Assembly: GCA_948440265.1 (NCBI GenBank)
Contig: CAOJOK010000009.1
Location: 1-61,379 of the forward strand
Source of the DNA: an uncultured Clostridia bacterium
Lineage (GTDB): Bacteria > Bacillota > Clostridia > Christensenellales > Pumilibacteraceae
Direction of reading: 5' to 3'
DNA length: 61,379 nucleotides
The notes under the pieces were generated by a model. That model saw only the letters and a program-made list of their open reading frames with translations, had not been told where the DNA came from and searched no databases. A program made the position numbers and the translations under genes. Below are positions 23,066 to 31,566 of this stretch, one piece after another. How positions within the stretch are numbered: position 1 is the first letter of the stretch; the number at the start of each line of letters is the position of its first letter.

Positions 23066-25561
23066 TTATGCTTTATTTTCACTTTGGGCTTTCTTCGCCG
23101 CTTTTGCCGCGCGCTTTCTCGCCCGGCCTGCCTTTAAGAACATATTGAGACCCTTGAAGAAATGACCGTTGAACATATAAATCAGTCCGTCGAGCTGTGC
23201 GAAATTTATCGCGCCGCCCGTCATACGCGACAGTCCGCGCATAGGCTGGTATTTGACGCCCATTATGAGCGTGTTCGCCGTCGTCTTTTTCCCGAACGCT
23301 TTGAGCAGTCCTATCGCAAATCGTATTGCGCCCGAGAAGGCTCTGCCCACCCAGCGGCGCGAATAGCGCAGTTCTTCCACCGTCGTGTTATAGTCCACCC
23401 AGATGCGGTTCTTCTTGTAGAAATTGAGCGTGCCTTTGGGTATTTCTCTGCCGAGCAGGGTTTCGAATTCGTCGTCGCCGACGTTTGCCGCATTGCCGCT
23501 GTAATAGGACGGCAGTTTCTCTTTATCGTACGGATTGGGGGCGTTTGTTCCCTTGACCTTTATCTTTGCGCGCAGTTTCTCGTCCGACACCGACGCGCCG
23601 ACTATGACTTCGTATTCGCCGTCTTCGATTTCCCATTTGTTCGTGACGGTATTGAAGTAGCGGAAAGCGTATTCGTCGAACTTGACTTCCGCCTGTTTTT
23701 CTTCGCCTGCTTCGAGTTCTACTTTGACAAAGCCTTTGAGTTCTTTCTTGGGGCGGAAAATTTCGCCGTCTTTTTTGGATATATACACCTGCGCGACTTC
23801 CTTGCCTTTCACCGCGCCCGTATTTTTGAGCGTGAACTTTACGCCCTTGTCGTTTGCTTCTATATTGCCGTATTCGAACGTCGTATACGACAGTCCGAAG
23901 CCGAACGGGTATTTGACGGGAATATTCGCTGTATCGTAATAGCGGTAGCCGATATACGGTCCTTCGCGGTATTCGACCACTCTGCCCTTGCTCGGGAAGA
24001 AAGCCGCGGAAGGGTTGTCGGCATATTTGAACGGATAGCTTTCCGAAAGTTTGCCGCTCGGGTTTACCTTGCCAGTCACGACGTTCAACACCGCTCTTGC
24101 GCCGCCCTGTCCGCTGAGCGCCGCATAGACGAGCGCGTCGCAGTTGACGTCGAAATCGGTTTCTATCGCGCTGCCGCAGGACAGCACGACGACAATCTTT
24201 TTGCCCGTCTTTTTGAGTTCGGCAAGCAGTGCCTGCTGATTTAACGGCAGAATCATATCCTTTCTGTCCAAGCCTTCCGACTCCGTAACTTCGTCCAGAC
24301 CGAGATATACGAGAGCGGTATCGGCATTGTTAAGCAGTTTCACCGCTTTCTTTATGAGACCTTTTTTCTTCTTGCCGTAACGGTCGAAGCCCGGTTCGAA
24401 GCCGACGACCTGCAGGGGGCAGTCCTTTATCGCGTCGAGCGTTTTATCGAGACGGGTGGGCTGAACCACCGACGAGCCTGCGCCCTGATATCTCGGGTTT
24501 CTCGCAAAGTCGCCTATTACCGCCACACGCTCTCCGTCTTTGAGCGGCAATGCGGCGTTCTCGTTTTTCAAAAGCACGATGGCTTCTTCCGCCGCCCTGA
24601 CCGCCATTTCGTGATGAGCGTCCTTATCCACTTCCACCGCGCCCTTTTCCATTGTCGCGTGAGTCGTGAATATCAAATCGAGCAGTCTGTCTATATTCTC
24701 GTCCAGCACGCTCTCGTCCAGTCTGCCCGACCTTACGGCTTCCACGATTTCCTTATTCGTTTCGCCGCCCGTGGTCGGCATTTCCAGCTCGTTGCCTGCT
24801 TTGAGGCCTTCCACTCTGTCGTTGTCGCCGCCCCAATCGGTGACGATTACGCCGTCAAAGCCCCATTCGTCGCGCAGTATATCTTTAAGTAAGTGTCGGT
24901 TCTCGTTGGCATAAACGCCGTTTAAAAGATTGTACGCCGACATTATCGTGCGCGCTTTTCCCTGTTTTACCGACATTTCGAATGCCGTCAGATATATTTC
25001 GCGCAGCGTTCTCTCGTCCATAACCGAGTCCGTAGTCATACGGCTGATTTCCTGGTTGTTTGCGGCAAAGTGCTTTGCGCAAGCCGATATGCCGTTGCTC
25101 TGTATGCCGCGGATATACGCCGCCGCCATCCTGCCTGCAAGATAGGGGTCTTCGGAAAAATACTCGAAGTTTCTGCCACACAGCGGACTGCGCTTCATAT
25201 TCATACCCGGCCCCAAAAGCACGTTCACCTGCTGGCTGACCGCTTCTTTGCCGAGCATTTTCGCCATTTCTTCGCCGAGCTCGTCGTTCCAGCTGTTCGC
25301 CATTGTGACCGCCGTCGGAAAGCAAGTGGCTTCCCTGCTCGGATTAAGTCCCAGATGGTCCGCCGCCGCCATTTGACGGCGTATGCCGTGCGGTCCGTCG
25401 GCAAGAAATATGCTCGGGATACCGTGCCTTTCGATATCCATTGTCTGCCAAAAGTCCTTTCCCGACGTCAGCGACGCCTTTTCTTCCAGCGTCATTGCGG
25501 CAATCAGTTCGCCGTATTTGAGTCCGCCGTTTGCCCCTGATTTTTTTTCTTCGACTTCCAT
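23066..25561 (-). CDS. glycoside hydrolase family 3 (beta-glucosidase type), canonical domain order
   Basis: An 831-residue enzyme without a signal peptide, so probably cytoplasmic. Domain order: N-terminal TIM barrel (FLADGPHGIRR, GPGMNMKRSPLCGRNFEYFS, CAKHFAANNQE), nucleophile Asp242 in VIVTDWGGD, then the alpha/beta sandwich (VAVIGDFARNPRYQGAGSSVV, LVYLGLDEVTESEGLDR), the fibronectin-III-like domain (FGFGLSYTTFEYGNIEAN, KNTGAVKGKEVAQVYIS) and a C-terminal extension of about 120 residues rich in Lys/Ala. Likely releases beta-linked glucose or xylose from oligosaccharides. ATG 25561 follows AAAGGTGG; the frame runs on upstream to 25645 but without a better SD. Confidence 0.9.
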   Translation of the reverse strand: MEVEEKKSGANGGLKYGELIAAMTLEEKASLTSGKDFWQTMDIERHGIPSIFLADGPHGIRRQMAAADHLGLNPSREATCFPTAVTMANSWNDELGEEMAKMLGKEAVSQQVNVLLGPGMNMKRSPLCGRNFEYFSEDPYLAGRMAAAYIRGIQSNGISACAKHFAANNQEISRMTTDSVMDERTLREIYLTAFEMSVKQGKARTIMSAYNLLNGVYANENRHLLKDILRDEWGFDGVIVTDWGGDNDRVEGLKAGNELEMPTTGGETNKEIVEAVRSGRLDESVLDENIDRLLDLIFTTHATMEKGAVEVDKDAHHEMAVRAAEEAIVLLKNENAALPLKDGERVAVIGDFARNPRYQGAGSSVVQPTRLDKTLDAIKDCPLQVVGFEPGFDRYGKKKKGLIKKAVKLLNNADTALVYLGLDEVTESEGLDRKDMILPLNQQALLAELKKTGKKIVVVLSCGSAIETDFDVNCDALVYAALSGQGGARAVLNVVTGKVNPSGKLSESYPFKYADNPSAAFFPSKGRVVEYREGPYIGYRYYDTANIPVKYPFGFGLSYTTFEYGNIEANDKGVKFTLKNTGAVKGKEVAQVYISKKDGEIFRPKKELKGFVKVELEAGEEKQAEVKFDEYAFRYFNTVTNKWEIEDGEYEVIVGASVSDEKLRAKIKVKGTNAPNPYDKEKLPSYYSGNAANVGDDEFETLLGREIPKGTLNFYKKNRIWVDYNTTVEELRYSRRWVGRAFSGAIRFAIGLLKAFGKKTTANTLIMGVKYQPMRGLSRMTGGAINFAQLDGLIYMFNGHFFKGLNMFLKAGRARKRAAKAAKKAQSENKA

Positions 25562-25749
25562 TCTCAATCCACCTTTCGATTTATTTTCGAACGCGCTTTC
25601 TCCCTCAACCGAAGCGCGCACATATTTCTTTTTCGGGCAAAACAAAAAACTTCTTCGAGACGACGCGGCGCCTTATGAAAAAGTCCTAAAACACCATTCG
25701 CCCCGTTTGTTTTGCTATCGCGCCGAAAAACGCGATTTCTTATACTCTT

Positions 25750-25779
25750 ATTTTATCATACAACCGTGTTTTGTGTCAA
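25750..25779 (-). promoter_or_regulatory. promoter of the GH3 gene
   Basis: On the minus strand TTGACA (25779-25774), 18-bp spacer, TAAAAT (25755-25750). It predicts a leader of about 180 nt before ATG 25561; no known riboswitch fold was recognised in it. Confidence 0.65.
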
Positions 25780-25830
25780 GCGGTTGCGGCTTCACCTTAT
25801 GCCCGTATATATGCAATTTATGCAACCTTT

Positions 25831-26574
25831 TCACTCTTTCGGCGCATTTCTCGGCAGGTCCAAGCCTGCCTTTTTTGCCTGCGCGTACTCTTTGCCGTGC
25901 GGTATTTTATAGCGCTTTCCGTCCTTGACGAAGTTGGACCCCGTCTGGTGATATTCGAACGCCGTACCGCTTTTAAGGCACTGCTCTCTCAAATCGAGTA
26001 TCCACTCGTATCTGCACTCTCTCGCGCCCGCATAGCTCTCGCCTGCCGCTGAAACCATATCTATCTTGCCGCCGCGCAGATACCGAGACAAATCCACTCT
26101 TTCCAGCAGGGGTGCGGCAAGCACTCCGCGCCTCTTTATCGGAGCGTTTAAAAGATACGGCAAGCGCTCGTCCGCGCGCGCCTGATTCTCCGCCGATACG
26201 GCGATAAGCACGTTGTCGTAACCGTCGCCCCAATCTTTGGGCAGACAGCTTTCTATTCTCGAAATGCGCTTTGTGGGAATGAAAAAGGTCAAATCGGGGC
26301 GCTGTTTCATTATCGCCCAAGCACGGTCTCTCATACCGTCCGCGTCTTCTATGAAAAAGTCCGACGAAAAGCACGTCCCCACTTCTGTGCCCGATTGGAT
26401 TTTGTATTTGCCGCTTCTGTCCTTTTTCAGCGGCGCGCAAAACGTCGTCTTGCTCTCGACGACTTTGGACGTGTCCCTTTCGTATTTTCCGTCGATGCGG
26501 TACAGCCAGCAATTCAGACAGCCTTCGCTGCACTTTCGGCAGCCGTGCCACGGATTCCACATAACTCCTTTCAT
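25831..26574 (-). CDS. DUF5131 (phage Gp37/Gp68-like) family protein
   Basis: A 247-residue protein with the DUF5131 hallmark near its N-terminus: MWNPWHGCRKCSEGCLNCW, a Cys-rich pattern reminiscent of an iron-sulfur or radical-SAM-like centre. Other conserved patches are FCAPLKKDR, VGTCFSSDFFIEDAD, WAIMKQRPDLTFFIPTKR and EYHQTGSNF. The family occurs in phages and bacterial chromosomes and has no established function. ATG 26574 overlaps the preceding gene's TGA (ATGA), indicating coupling; ATG 26583 is an alternative. It is the last gene of an ftsH-linked operon. Confidence 0.8.
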   Translation of the reverse strand: MKGVMWNPWHGCRKCSEGCLNCWLYRIDGKYERDTSKVVESKTTFCAPLKKDRSGKYKIQSGTEVGTCFSSDFFIEDADGMRDRAWAIMKQRPDLTFFIPTKRISRIESCLPKDWGDGYDNVLIAVSAENQARADERLPYLLNAPIKRRGVLAAPLLERVDLSRYLRGGKIDMVSAAGESYAGARECRYEWILDLREQCLKSGTAFEYHQTGSNFVKDGKRYKIPHGKEYAQAKKAGLDLPRNAPKE

Positions 26575-26906
26575 ACGTCCCACTTGCCGCCCGTCGGCGC
26601 ATTGTCCTTTTCCGAGTCCGTATCCGTTTCCGTCTCGGGGGCTTTTGTTTCGCCGCCCCCGACGGGTTTTTCAGATACGGCTTTCGCCGTATCGCTTTGC
26701 TTTTTCTTTCTCTGCGCGTTGTATATCAAAAACGCGGTGGAGCCTATGAAGAATATCAGCACGATAAACACGTTCCACAGCGCATAGGAAAGGGCAGACA
26801 AACGCGCCCGTGCCAAGCACACGAGCGCAAAAGTCGCATAGATATACTGCGCGAGCACTATCGGCAGTACTATGAAAATCGGGTTGACTGCGGAGAGAAA
26901 AGTCAT
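26571..26906 (-). CDS. small membrane protein with acidic tail
   Basis: A 111-residue protein with two or three hydrophobic segments (IFIVLPIVLAQYIYATFALVC and ALWNVFIVLIFFIGSTAFLI) followed by a basic anchor YNAQRKKKQ and a Thr/Glu/Asp-rich cytoplasmic tail ending in NAPTGGKWDV. It resembles PLDc_N-type short membrane proteins only loosely. It overlaps both neighbours by 4 nt, so three genes downstream of ftsH are translated as a coupled set. Function unknown. Confidence 0.6.
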   Translation of the reverse strand: MTFLSAVNPIFIVLPIVLAQYIYATFALVCLARARLSALSYALWNVFIVLIFFIGSTAFLIYNAQRKKKQSDTAKAVSEKPVGGGETKAPETETDTDSEKDNAPTGGKWDV

Positions 26907-27526
26907 TTTATGAGCGCGGCGTAATCGCTTAACACGTTGTAAAGTCCGCTTGTCATAGACCAGATTTCGATTACGGGCATTTCGTAGTACGCGTATTCTT
27001 CGTCGGTGGGGTTGCCCATTACCTTGCCGTATTCGTACGGCATTATCTCGATTTTTTCAATCTCGCCGTTCGTGTCGTACACGACCACATAGGCGTTGTC
27101 GAACTTGACTTCTTCGCCCTGCACCTTTATCGTGCGCACGCTGTCGTACGAGAATTTAAGCATATAGTTCTTTGTTTCGTTGGACATAAGGCGGAGTTCC
27201 AATCCGCTTTTCATAACTTTCTGCTTGTTTCCGTCTTCGTCCTTTTCCGTTTTGAACTTCGCGCCGTAAGCAAATCTGCCTTCCAAAATCGCCTGCATAA
27301 CGGAGAACTTCGTGGTGCCCACGCCGTCCTTTATCGCCTTTCTCGATTCTTCGGTGTTCGGTTGGCGCGCGTTCTCGCCCGTCAGATAGACCGTGACTTC
27401 GCTGTAATCGCCTATGACCGTCTTTAACGGATTGACCGTTATTAAGCTCAAAATCAGCACGCACAGCAAAAGCGCCGCCACGACCGAGCCTGTTATTATT
27501 ATCGGCAATGCAACTTTCTTCTTCAT
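26903..27526 (-). CDS. membrane-anchored hypothetical protein
   Basis: A 207-residue protein with one N-terminal transmembrane anchor (LPIIITGSVVAALLLCVLIL) and a mostly beta extracellular part: VTVYLTGENARQP, FAYGAKFKTEKDE, KFDNAYVVVYDTNGEIEKIEIMPYE. No Cys lipobox at the usual position, so it is anchored by the helix. SD AGAGGAG precedes the ATG. It starts 55 nt after ftsH, probably in the same transcription unit, and its stop overlaps the next start by 4 nt. I do not recognise the family. Confidence 0.65.
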   Translation of the reverse strand: MKKKVALPIIITGSVVAALLLCVLILSLITVNPLKTVIGDYSEVTVYLTGENARQPNTEESRKAIKDGVGTTKFSVMQAILEGRFAYGAKFKTEKDEDGNKQKVMKSGLELRLMSNETKNYMLKFSYDSVRTIKVQGEEVKFDNAYVVVYDTNGEIEKIEIMPYEYGKVMGNPTDEEYAYYEMPVIEIWSMTSGLYNVLSDYAALIK

Positions 27527-27581
27527 AAAAACTCCTCTGTATCGGACGCTTTATGCGCCCGTTTAGTATCCTATTTTTTCT

Positions 27582-29495
27582 TTAAGCGGGATTTTCCGTC
27601 TGCGGCTGTGCCTGCGGTTGAGGTGCGGAACGCGACATACGTTCGTCGTATTTTTCGCGGACTTCTTCCACGCTTTTGCCTTCCATCAAAAGTTTGACGT
27701 CTTCCGTGAAAATGGTTTCGCGCTCTATCAGCAGGCGTACCATTCTGTCCATAACGTCGCGGTGTTCGGAAAGCACTTTGGTTGCCGTTTCGTGCGCCTT
27801 TTCCAAAATCTTGGCGACTTCTTCGTCGATTTTGGACGCCACTTCTTCCGAATATGTGTGCGTGGACTGATAGTCTCTGCCGAGGAACACTTCCTGATTG
27901 GAACCGTAATACACCGGTCCGAGCGTGGACGACATACCCCATTCCATAACCATTTTTCTTGCGGTGTCGGTCGCCTGCTTTATGTCGCCGACCGCGCCCG
28001 AAGATATGTCCTGTATGACGAGCTCTTCCGCCGCTCTGCCGCCCATACTCATTGCCAAATCGTCGGTCAGCTTGTTTATCGTCATATACTGGTTATCGTT
28101 GTCGGGACGCATTTTGGTGTAACCGCCGGCAGGTCCTCTCGGTATGATGGACACTTCGTGCACGGGGTCGCAGCCGGGCAATGACAGTGCGACGAGCGCG
28201 TGACCCGCTTCGTGATATGCGGTTATGCGCTTATCGAACTCCGTGACCAGTCTCGACTTTTTCTGCGGTCCGAGCGTCACTTTGTTTATGCCCTCGTTTA
28301 TGTCTTCCATTGTGATTTCTTTGCGGTTGTCTCTCGCGCACAGTATAGCCGCTTCGTTCAAAAGGTTGGCTATTTCCGCGCCCGTAAAGCCGCTTGTCAT
28401 ACGCGCAAGCACTCTGAAATCGACTTCGGGCGATATGGGCTTGTTTCTCGCGTGGACGCGGAGTATGGCTTCTCTGCCGCGCACGTCGGGCACGTTGACG
28501 TATATCTGTCTGTCGAAACGACCGGGGCGCAGAAGCGCGGGGTCGAGAATGTCGGCGCGGTTGGTCGCCGCCATAACGATTATGCCGTCGTTGGTTTCGA
28601 AGCCGTCCATTTGCACCAAAAGCTGATTGAGCGTCTGCTCTCTTTCGTCGTGACCGCCGCCGAGACCCGCTCCGCGCTGACGGCCGACGGCGTCGATTTC
28701 GTCGATGAAGATTATGCAGGGCATATTTTTCTTTGCCGTGTCGAACAAATCGCGCACGCGCGACGCGCCCACGCCGACGAACATTTCCACGAAGTCGGAA
28801 CCCGATATCGAGAAGAACGGCACGTTGGCTTCGCCTGCGACGGCTTTGGCAAACAGAGTTTTACCCGTTCCCGGAGGACCCACCAAAAGCACGCCTTTCG
28901 GAATTTTCGCTCCGACTGCGGTGAACTTCTGCGGCGCTTTCAAAAACTCGACGACTTCGGCGAGCTCTTCCTTTTCTTCTTCCGCGCCTGCGACGTCGGT
29001 GAATCTGACTTTCAGATTGCCCTGCACGTTGGCGTTGGACTTGCCGAAGTTCATAGCCTGCTTATTGCTTCCCGACATAGAGCGGAACATAAATATGGCA
29101 ACCACCACGAGCAGGACAAAGCCGACTATCGGAATCGCCAGACTCCAGATAGAGCCTGCGTTTCTGTCGTTTAGGGTCAGTTTTATTTCCGCCGCCCCTT
29201 CGGGTCTGTTTTCGTTATACTCCATAATAGCGTCTATGAGCTTGCTGTCACGGATATAACAGCGGTTTTCGAACTTATCCTTTCCGACGTATTTGATTTC
29301 CGCTATGTCGTTCGTCACCTTTATTTCGGCAATTTCAGAAATACCATCCTCGCCGCCCTGTATCTGCGCGAACAGTTTGTCATAGCTGATTTCGGGCTTC
29401 GGTCTGTTCAATATAAAGAACACCACGAGCGCCGCAACGAGCGCGAGAACCACAGCGGTGATAATTATTATCTTCTTGCTGTTTTTAGACTCCAA
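27582..29495 (-). CDS. ftsH: ATP-dependent zinc metalloprotease FtsH
   Basis: A 637-residue hexameric membrane AAA+ protease that degrades misfolded membrane and regulatory proteins. N-terminal helix [19 protein letters not shown], short extracytoplasmic domain, second helix near residue 110 ([15 protein letters not shown]), AAA module with Walker A GPPGTGKT, Walker [10 protein letters not shown] and second region of homology [11 protein letters not shown], then the M41 protease with HEAGH. The start is best read as TTG 29495: a GGAGG lies 7 nt upstream, whereas ATG 29525 has none. The C-terminal tail is Pro/Gln-rich. First gene of a four-gene group. Confidence 0.95.
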   Translation of the reverse strand: MESKNSKKIIIITAVVLALVAALVVFFILNRPKPEISYDKLFAQIQGGEDGISEIAEIKVTNDIAEIKYVGKDKFENRCYIRDSKLIDAIMEYNENRPEGAAEIKLTLNDRNAGSIWSLAIPIVGFVLLVVVAIFMFRSMSGSNKQAMNFGKSNANVQGNLKVRFTDVAGAEEEKEELAEVVEFLKAPQKFTAVGAKIPKGVLLVGPPGTGKTLFAKAVAGEANVPFFSISGSDFVEMFVGVGASRVRDLFDTAKKNMPCIIFIDEIDAVGRQRGAGLGGGHDEREQTLNQLLVQMDGFETNDGIIVMAATNRADILDPALLRPGRFDRQIYVNVPDVRGREAILRVHARNKPISPEVDFRVLARMTSGFTGAEIANLLNEAAILCARDNRKEITMEDINEGINKVTLGPQKKSRLVTEFDKRITAYHEAGHALVALSLPGCDPVHEVSIIPRGPAGGYTKMRPDNDNQYMTINKLTDDLAMSMGGRAAEELVIQDISSGAVGDIKQATDTARKMVMEWGMSSTLGPVYYGSNQEVFLGRDYQSTHTYSEEVASKIDEEVAKILEKAHETATKVLSEHRDVMDRMVRLLIERETIFTEDVKLLMEGKSVEEVREKYDERMSRSAPQPQAQPQTENPA

Positions 29496-29634
29496 TACAA
29501 TACCTCCGAGCCGCTTTTTAAACACAGTCGCGGCACAAATACACTTTGATTAGTATATCACATTAAGCGCGCCTTTATCAAGTATTTGACGGCGGCTTGA
29601 CGCGATTTTCATAGGATTTTCATAATGAACCCGC

Positions 29635-30162
29635 TCACTCCATTCCGCAGAGCCACACGGGCGCGCCGCTTTCGCGCGTCTTTTTCATATCGAGTATGCG
29701 CTGATTGCGCGAACCGCGGAATTTCAAGGTCAGGTCCCTTTCCTTTTCCACATACCTGCCGTCCACCAACACGTCTATTCCGTCAAACAGAGCCTTGACG
29801 TCGGCGTCCGTTTCCGACAGCTTTTTAAGCTGTTCGTATGTGTAACCGCTGTAACACCAGACGTCGAGCTTGCGTTTGTGAAGTTCTTCGCACAGGACGG
29901 CGAGCGGCTTCGGCTGCAAGAACGGTTCGCCGCCCGAAAGCGTTATTCCGTCCAAGAGCGGGTCTTTGTCCGCTTCGTCCAATATGAACTGCAAGTCCAC
30001 TATTTCGCCGCCGTTTAAGTCGTGCGTCTGCGGATTGTGACAGCCCTTGCAGTTGTGTTTGCAACCTTGCGTGAACACCGTCATACGGAAGCCCACGCCG
30101 TCCACGACGGACTCCGAAACTATACCCGACAGGCGGACGGTGATATCTTTCAAATCTACCAT
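29635..30162 (-). CDS. nrdG: anaerobic ribonucleotide reductase activating protein
   Basis: A 175-residue radical SAM activase that installs the glycyl radical on class III reductase NrdD. The iron-sulfur ligands are in CKHNCKGCHNP (CxxxCxxC, residues about 29-36), followed by LSGGEPFLQP and WCYSGYTYEQL. I set the start at ATG 30162, which overlaps the upstream radical SAM gene's stop by 7 nt; the longer frame upstream is only a shadow of that gene. Its partner nrdD is about 6 kb upstream at 36478-38817, separated by six or more genes, which is less usual than an nrdDG operon. Confidence 0.92.
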   Translation of the reverse strand: MVDLKDITVRLSGIVSESVVDGVGFRMTVFTQGCKHNCKGCHNPQTHDLNGGEIVDLQFILDEADKDPLLDGITLSGGEPFLQPKPLAVLCEELHKRKLDVWCYSGYTYEQLKKLSETDADVKALFDGIDVLVDGRYVEKERDLTLKFRGSRNQRILDMKKTRESGAPVWLCGME

Positions 30163-30770
30163 TTCTTTTCGTATCTCCGCACACGCAATTTCGCGCCGCA
30201 TTTCTTTGCTATCTTTTCGCACTCTTTGACGGCGTCTTCTCCTATTATATCTACTACGCTCATAACGGTGTTTATGCCTTTTGCCGAGCACGCCGCCGCG
30301 AACTTCTTCATCTCTTCGAACGCGTCCGCGCCGTATATCGAATGGCACACCCTGTCGTACGCCTGCGCGTTCGCTTCGTTCAGCGACACAGATACGGTAT
30401 CTATGTTTCCGACAAGTTTGTCCGTTATGTCGCAGCCGTTTATTCTGCTTCCGAGACCGTTGGTGTTAAGCCGCGTTTTCAGACCTTTCGAGTGCGCGAA
30501 CTTTGCGACTTCTACCATTTCGTCCACGCGGTAAGTCGGCTCTCCGTAACCGCAGAAAACCATTTCTTTCGTTTCGGGCGTTATGAGTTTTCCTGCCGCG
30601 GCGACGGTTTCTTCCGCAGTCGGCTCTCTATTCAGCCACAGCACGCTGCCGCCCACTCCGTCGCCCGTATTGCGCAGGCAGAACTCGCAGTTATTGCAAC
30701 AGCGGTTGGTCAGATTTATATAGACGTTGCCGCCGTATAAATAGGCGTATACGTCGTCTCTCTTTTTCAT
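30156..30770 (-). CDS. TatD-associated radical SAM protein
   Basis: A 204-residue radical SAM enzyme. The 4Fe-4S site is CCNNCEFC (CxxxCxxC form NRCCNNCEFCLRN) near residue 23-30, followed by FCGYGEPTYR (the GE motif for SAM) and LNTNGLGSRI. Length, the NVYINLTNRC opening and position directly downstream of tatD match the TatD-linked radical SAM group found in Clostridia. The reaction is unknown. GGAG precedes the ATG; it starts 13 nt after tatD and overlaps nrdG by 7 nt, so tatD, this gene and nrdG are one operon with metG. Confidence 0.88.
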   Translation of the reverse strand: MKKRDDVYAYLYGGNVYINLTNRCCNNCEFCLRNTGDGVGGSVLWLNREPTAEETVAAAGKLITPETKEMVFCGYGEPTYRVDEMVEVAKFAHSKGLKTRLNTNGLGSRINGCDITDKLVGNIDTVSVSLNEANAQAYDRVCHSIYGADAFEEMKKFAAACSAKGINTVMSVVDIIGEDAVKECEKIAKKCGAKLRVRRYEKKW

Positions 30771-30783
30771 AGCTTCTCCATTC

Positions 30784-31566
30784 CTATATTCGGGCGCGTT
30801 TCATTTTCTTGAAAAGACCGTATGCGTTCTCTGCGGTGAAACGCTCAACTTCGCTTATATCTTCGCCGAGTATCTGCGCTATCCTTTCCGCCTGATATCT
30901 GACGTACTTCGGATAGTTTATCTCTCCCCTGTGCGGAGGAGGCGCAAGATAGGGGCAGTCGGTTTCTATGAGTATTCTGTCTTTCGGAAGCGCCTTTATT
31001 ATCTCGGGGAATTTCTCGGCGTTGCGGAAGGATATTACCCCCGTAAACGAGATATAAAATCCGAGCTTGATATATTCGAGCGCGGTCTCTTTCGACCCCG
31101 AAAAGCAGTGCACTACGCCGCTTGCCTTGAACTTGTTTATATTGTCCTTTACCGTTTTGAGCATATCGCCGTCGGCTTCCCTTATATGGAATATGACGGG
31201 AAGCGCAGAGCTTTCGACAAGCTCCAGCATCTTTTCGAGGCCGCTCTTTTGCACGGGCTTATTCGTGTCGGGATAATGATAGTCCAGACCTATCTCGCCG
31301 ATTGCGACGCATTTTTCGTGCTTTGACAGTTCGTACAGTTTCTGCAAGCCGTCGTCGGTCATTCTTCCTATTTCCGACGGGTGATAGCCCACGGCGCAAT
31401 ATACGGCTTCGTTCCGCTCCGCAAGCAGAGCGCTTCCCGACGACGATTCCAAATCGTAACCGACGCTTATTATGCGCTCTAACCCGTCGGCTTTCATATC
31501 GGCTATTATCTCGCGCGAACCGCCAAACTGCTCGTCCGTCAGATGTGCGTGCGTATCAATCAGCAT
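30784..31566 (-). CDS. tatD: TatD-family metal-dependent hydrolase/deoxyribonuclease
   Basis: A 260-residue TIM-barrel metallohydrolase of the amidohydrolase superfamily. Metal ligands are visible in DTHAHLTD (HxH, residues 5-7), GEIGLDYHY (Glu), FHIREAD (His), VHCFSG (His) and ETDCPYLAP (Asp). Homologues are Mg-dependent 3'-5' DNases involved in DNA repair or turnover and D-aminoacyl-tRNA deacylase-like functions. Its ATG lies inside the end of metG (7-nt overlap), a coupling seen in many Bacillota (metG-tatD). Confidence 0.92.
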   Translation of the reverse strand: MLIDTHAHLTDEQFGGSREIIADMKADGLERIISVGYDLESSSGSALLAERNEAVYCAVGYHPSEIGRMTDDGLQKLYELSKHEKCVAIGEIGLDYHYPDTNKPVQKSGLEKMLELVESSALPVIFHIREADGDMLKTVKDNINKFKASGVVHCFSGSKETALEYIKLGFYISFTGVISFRNAEKFPEIIKALPKDRILIETDCPYLAPPPHRGEINYPKYVRYQAERIAQILGEDISEVERFTAENAYGLFKKMKRARI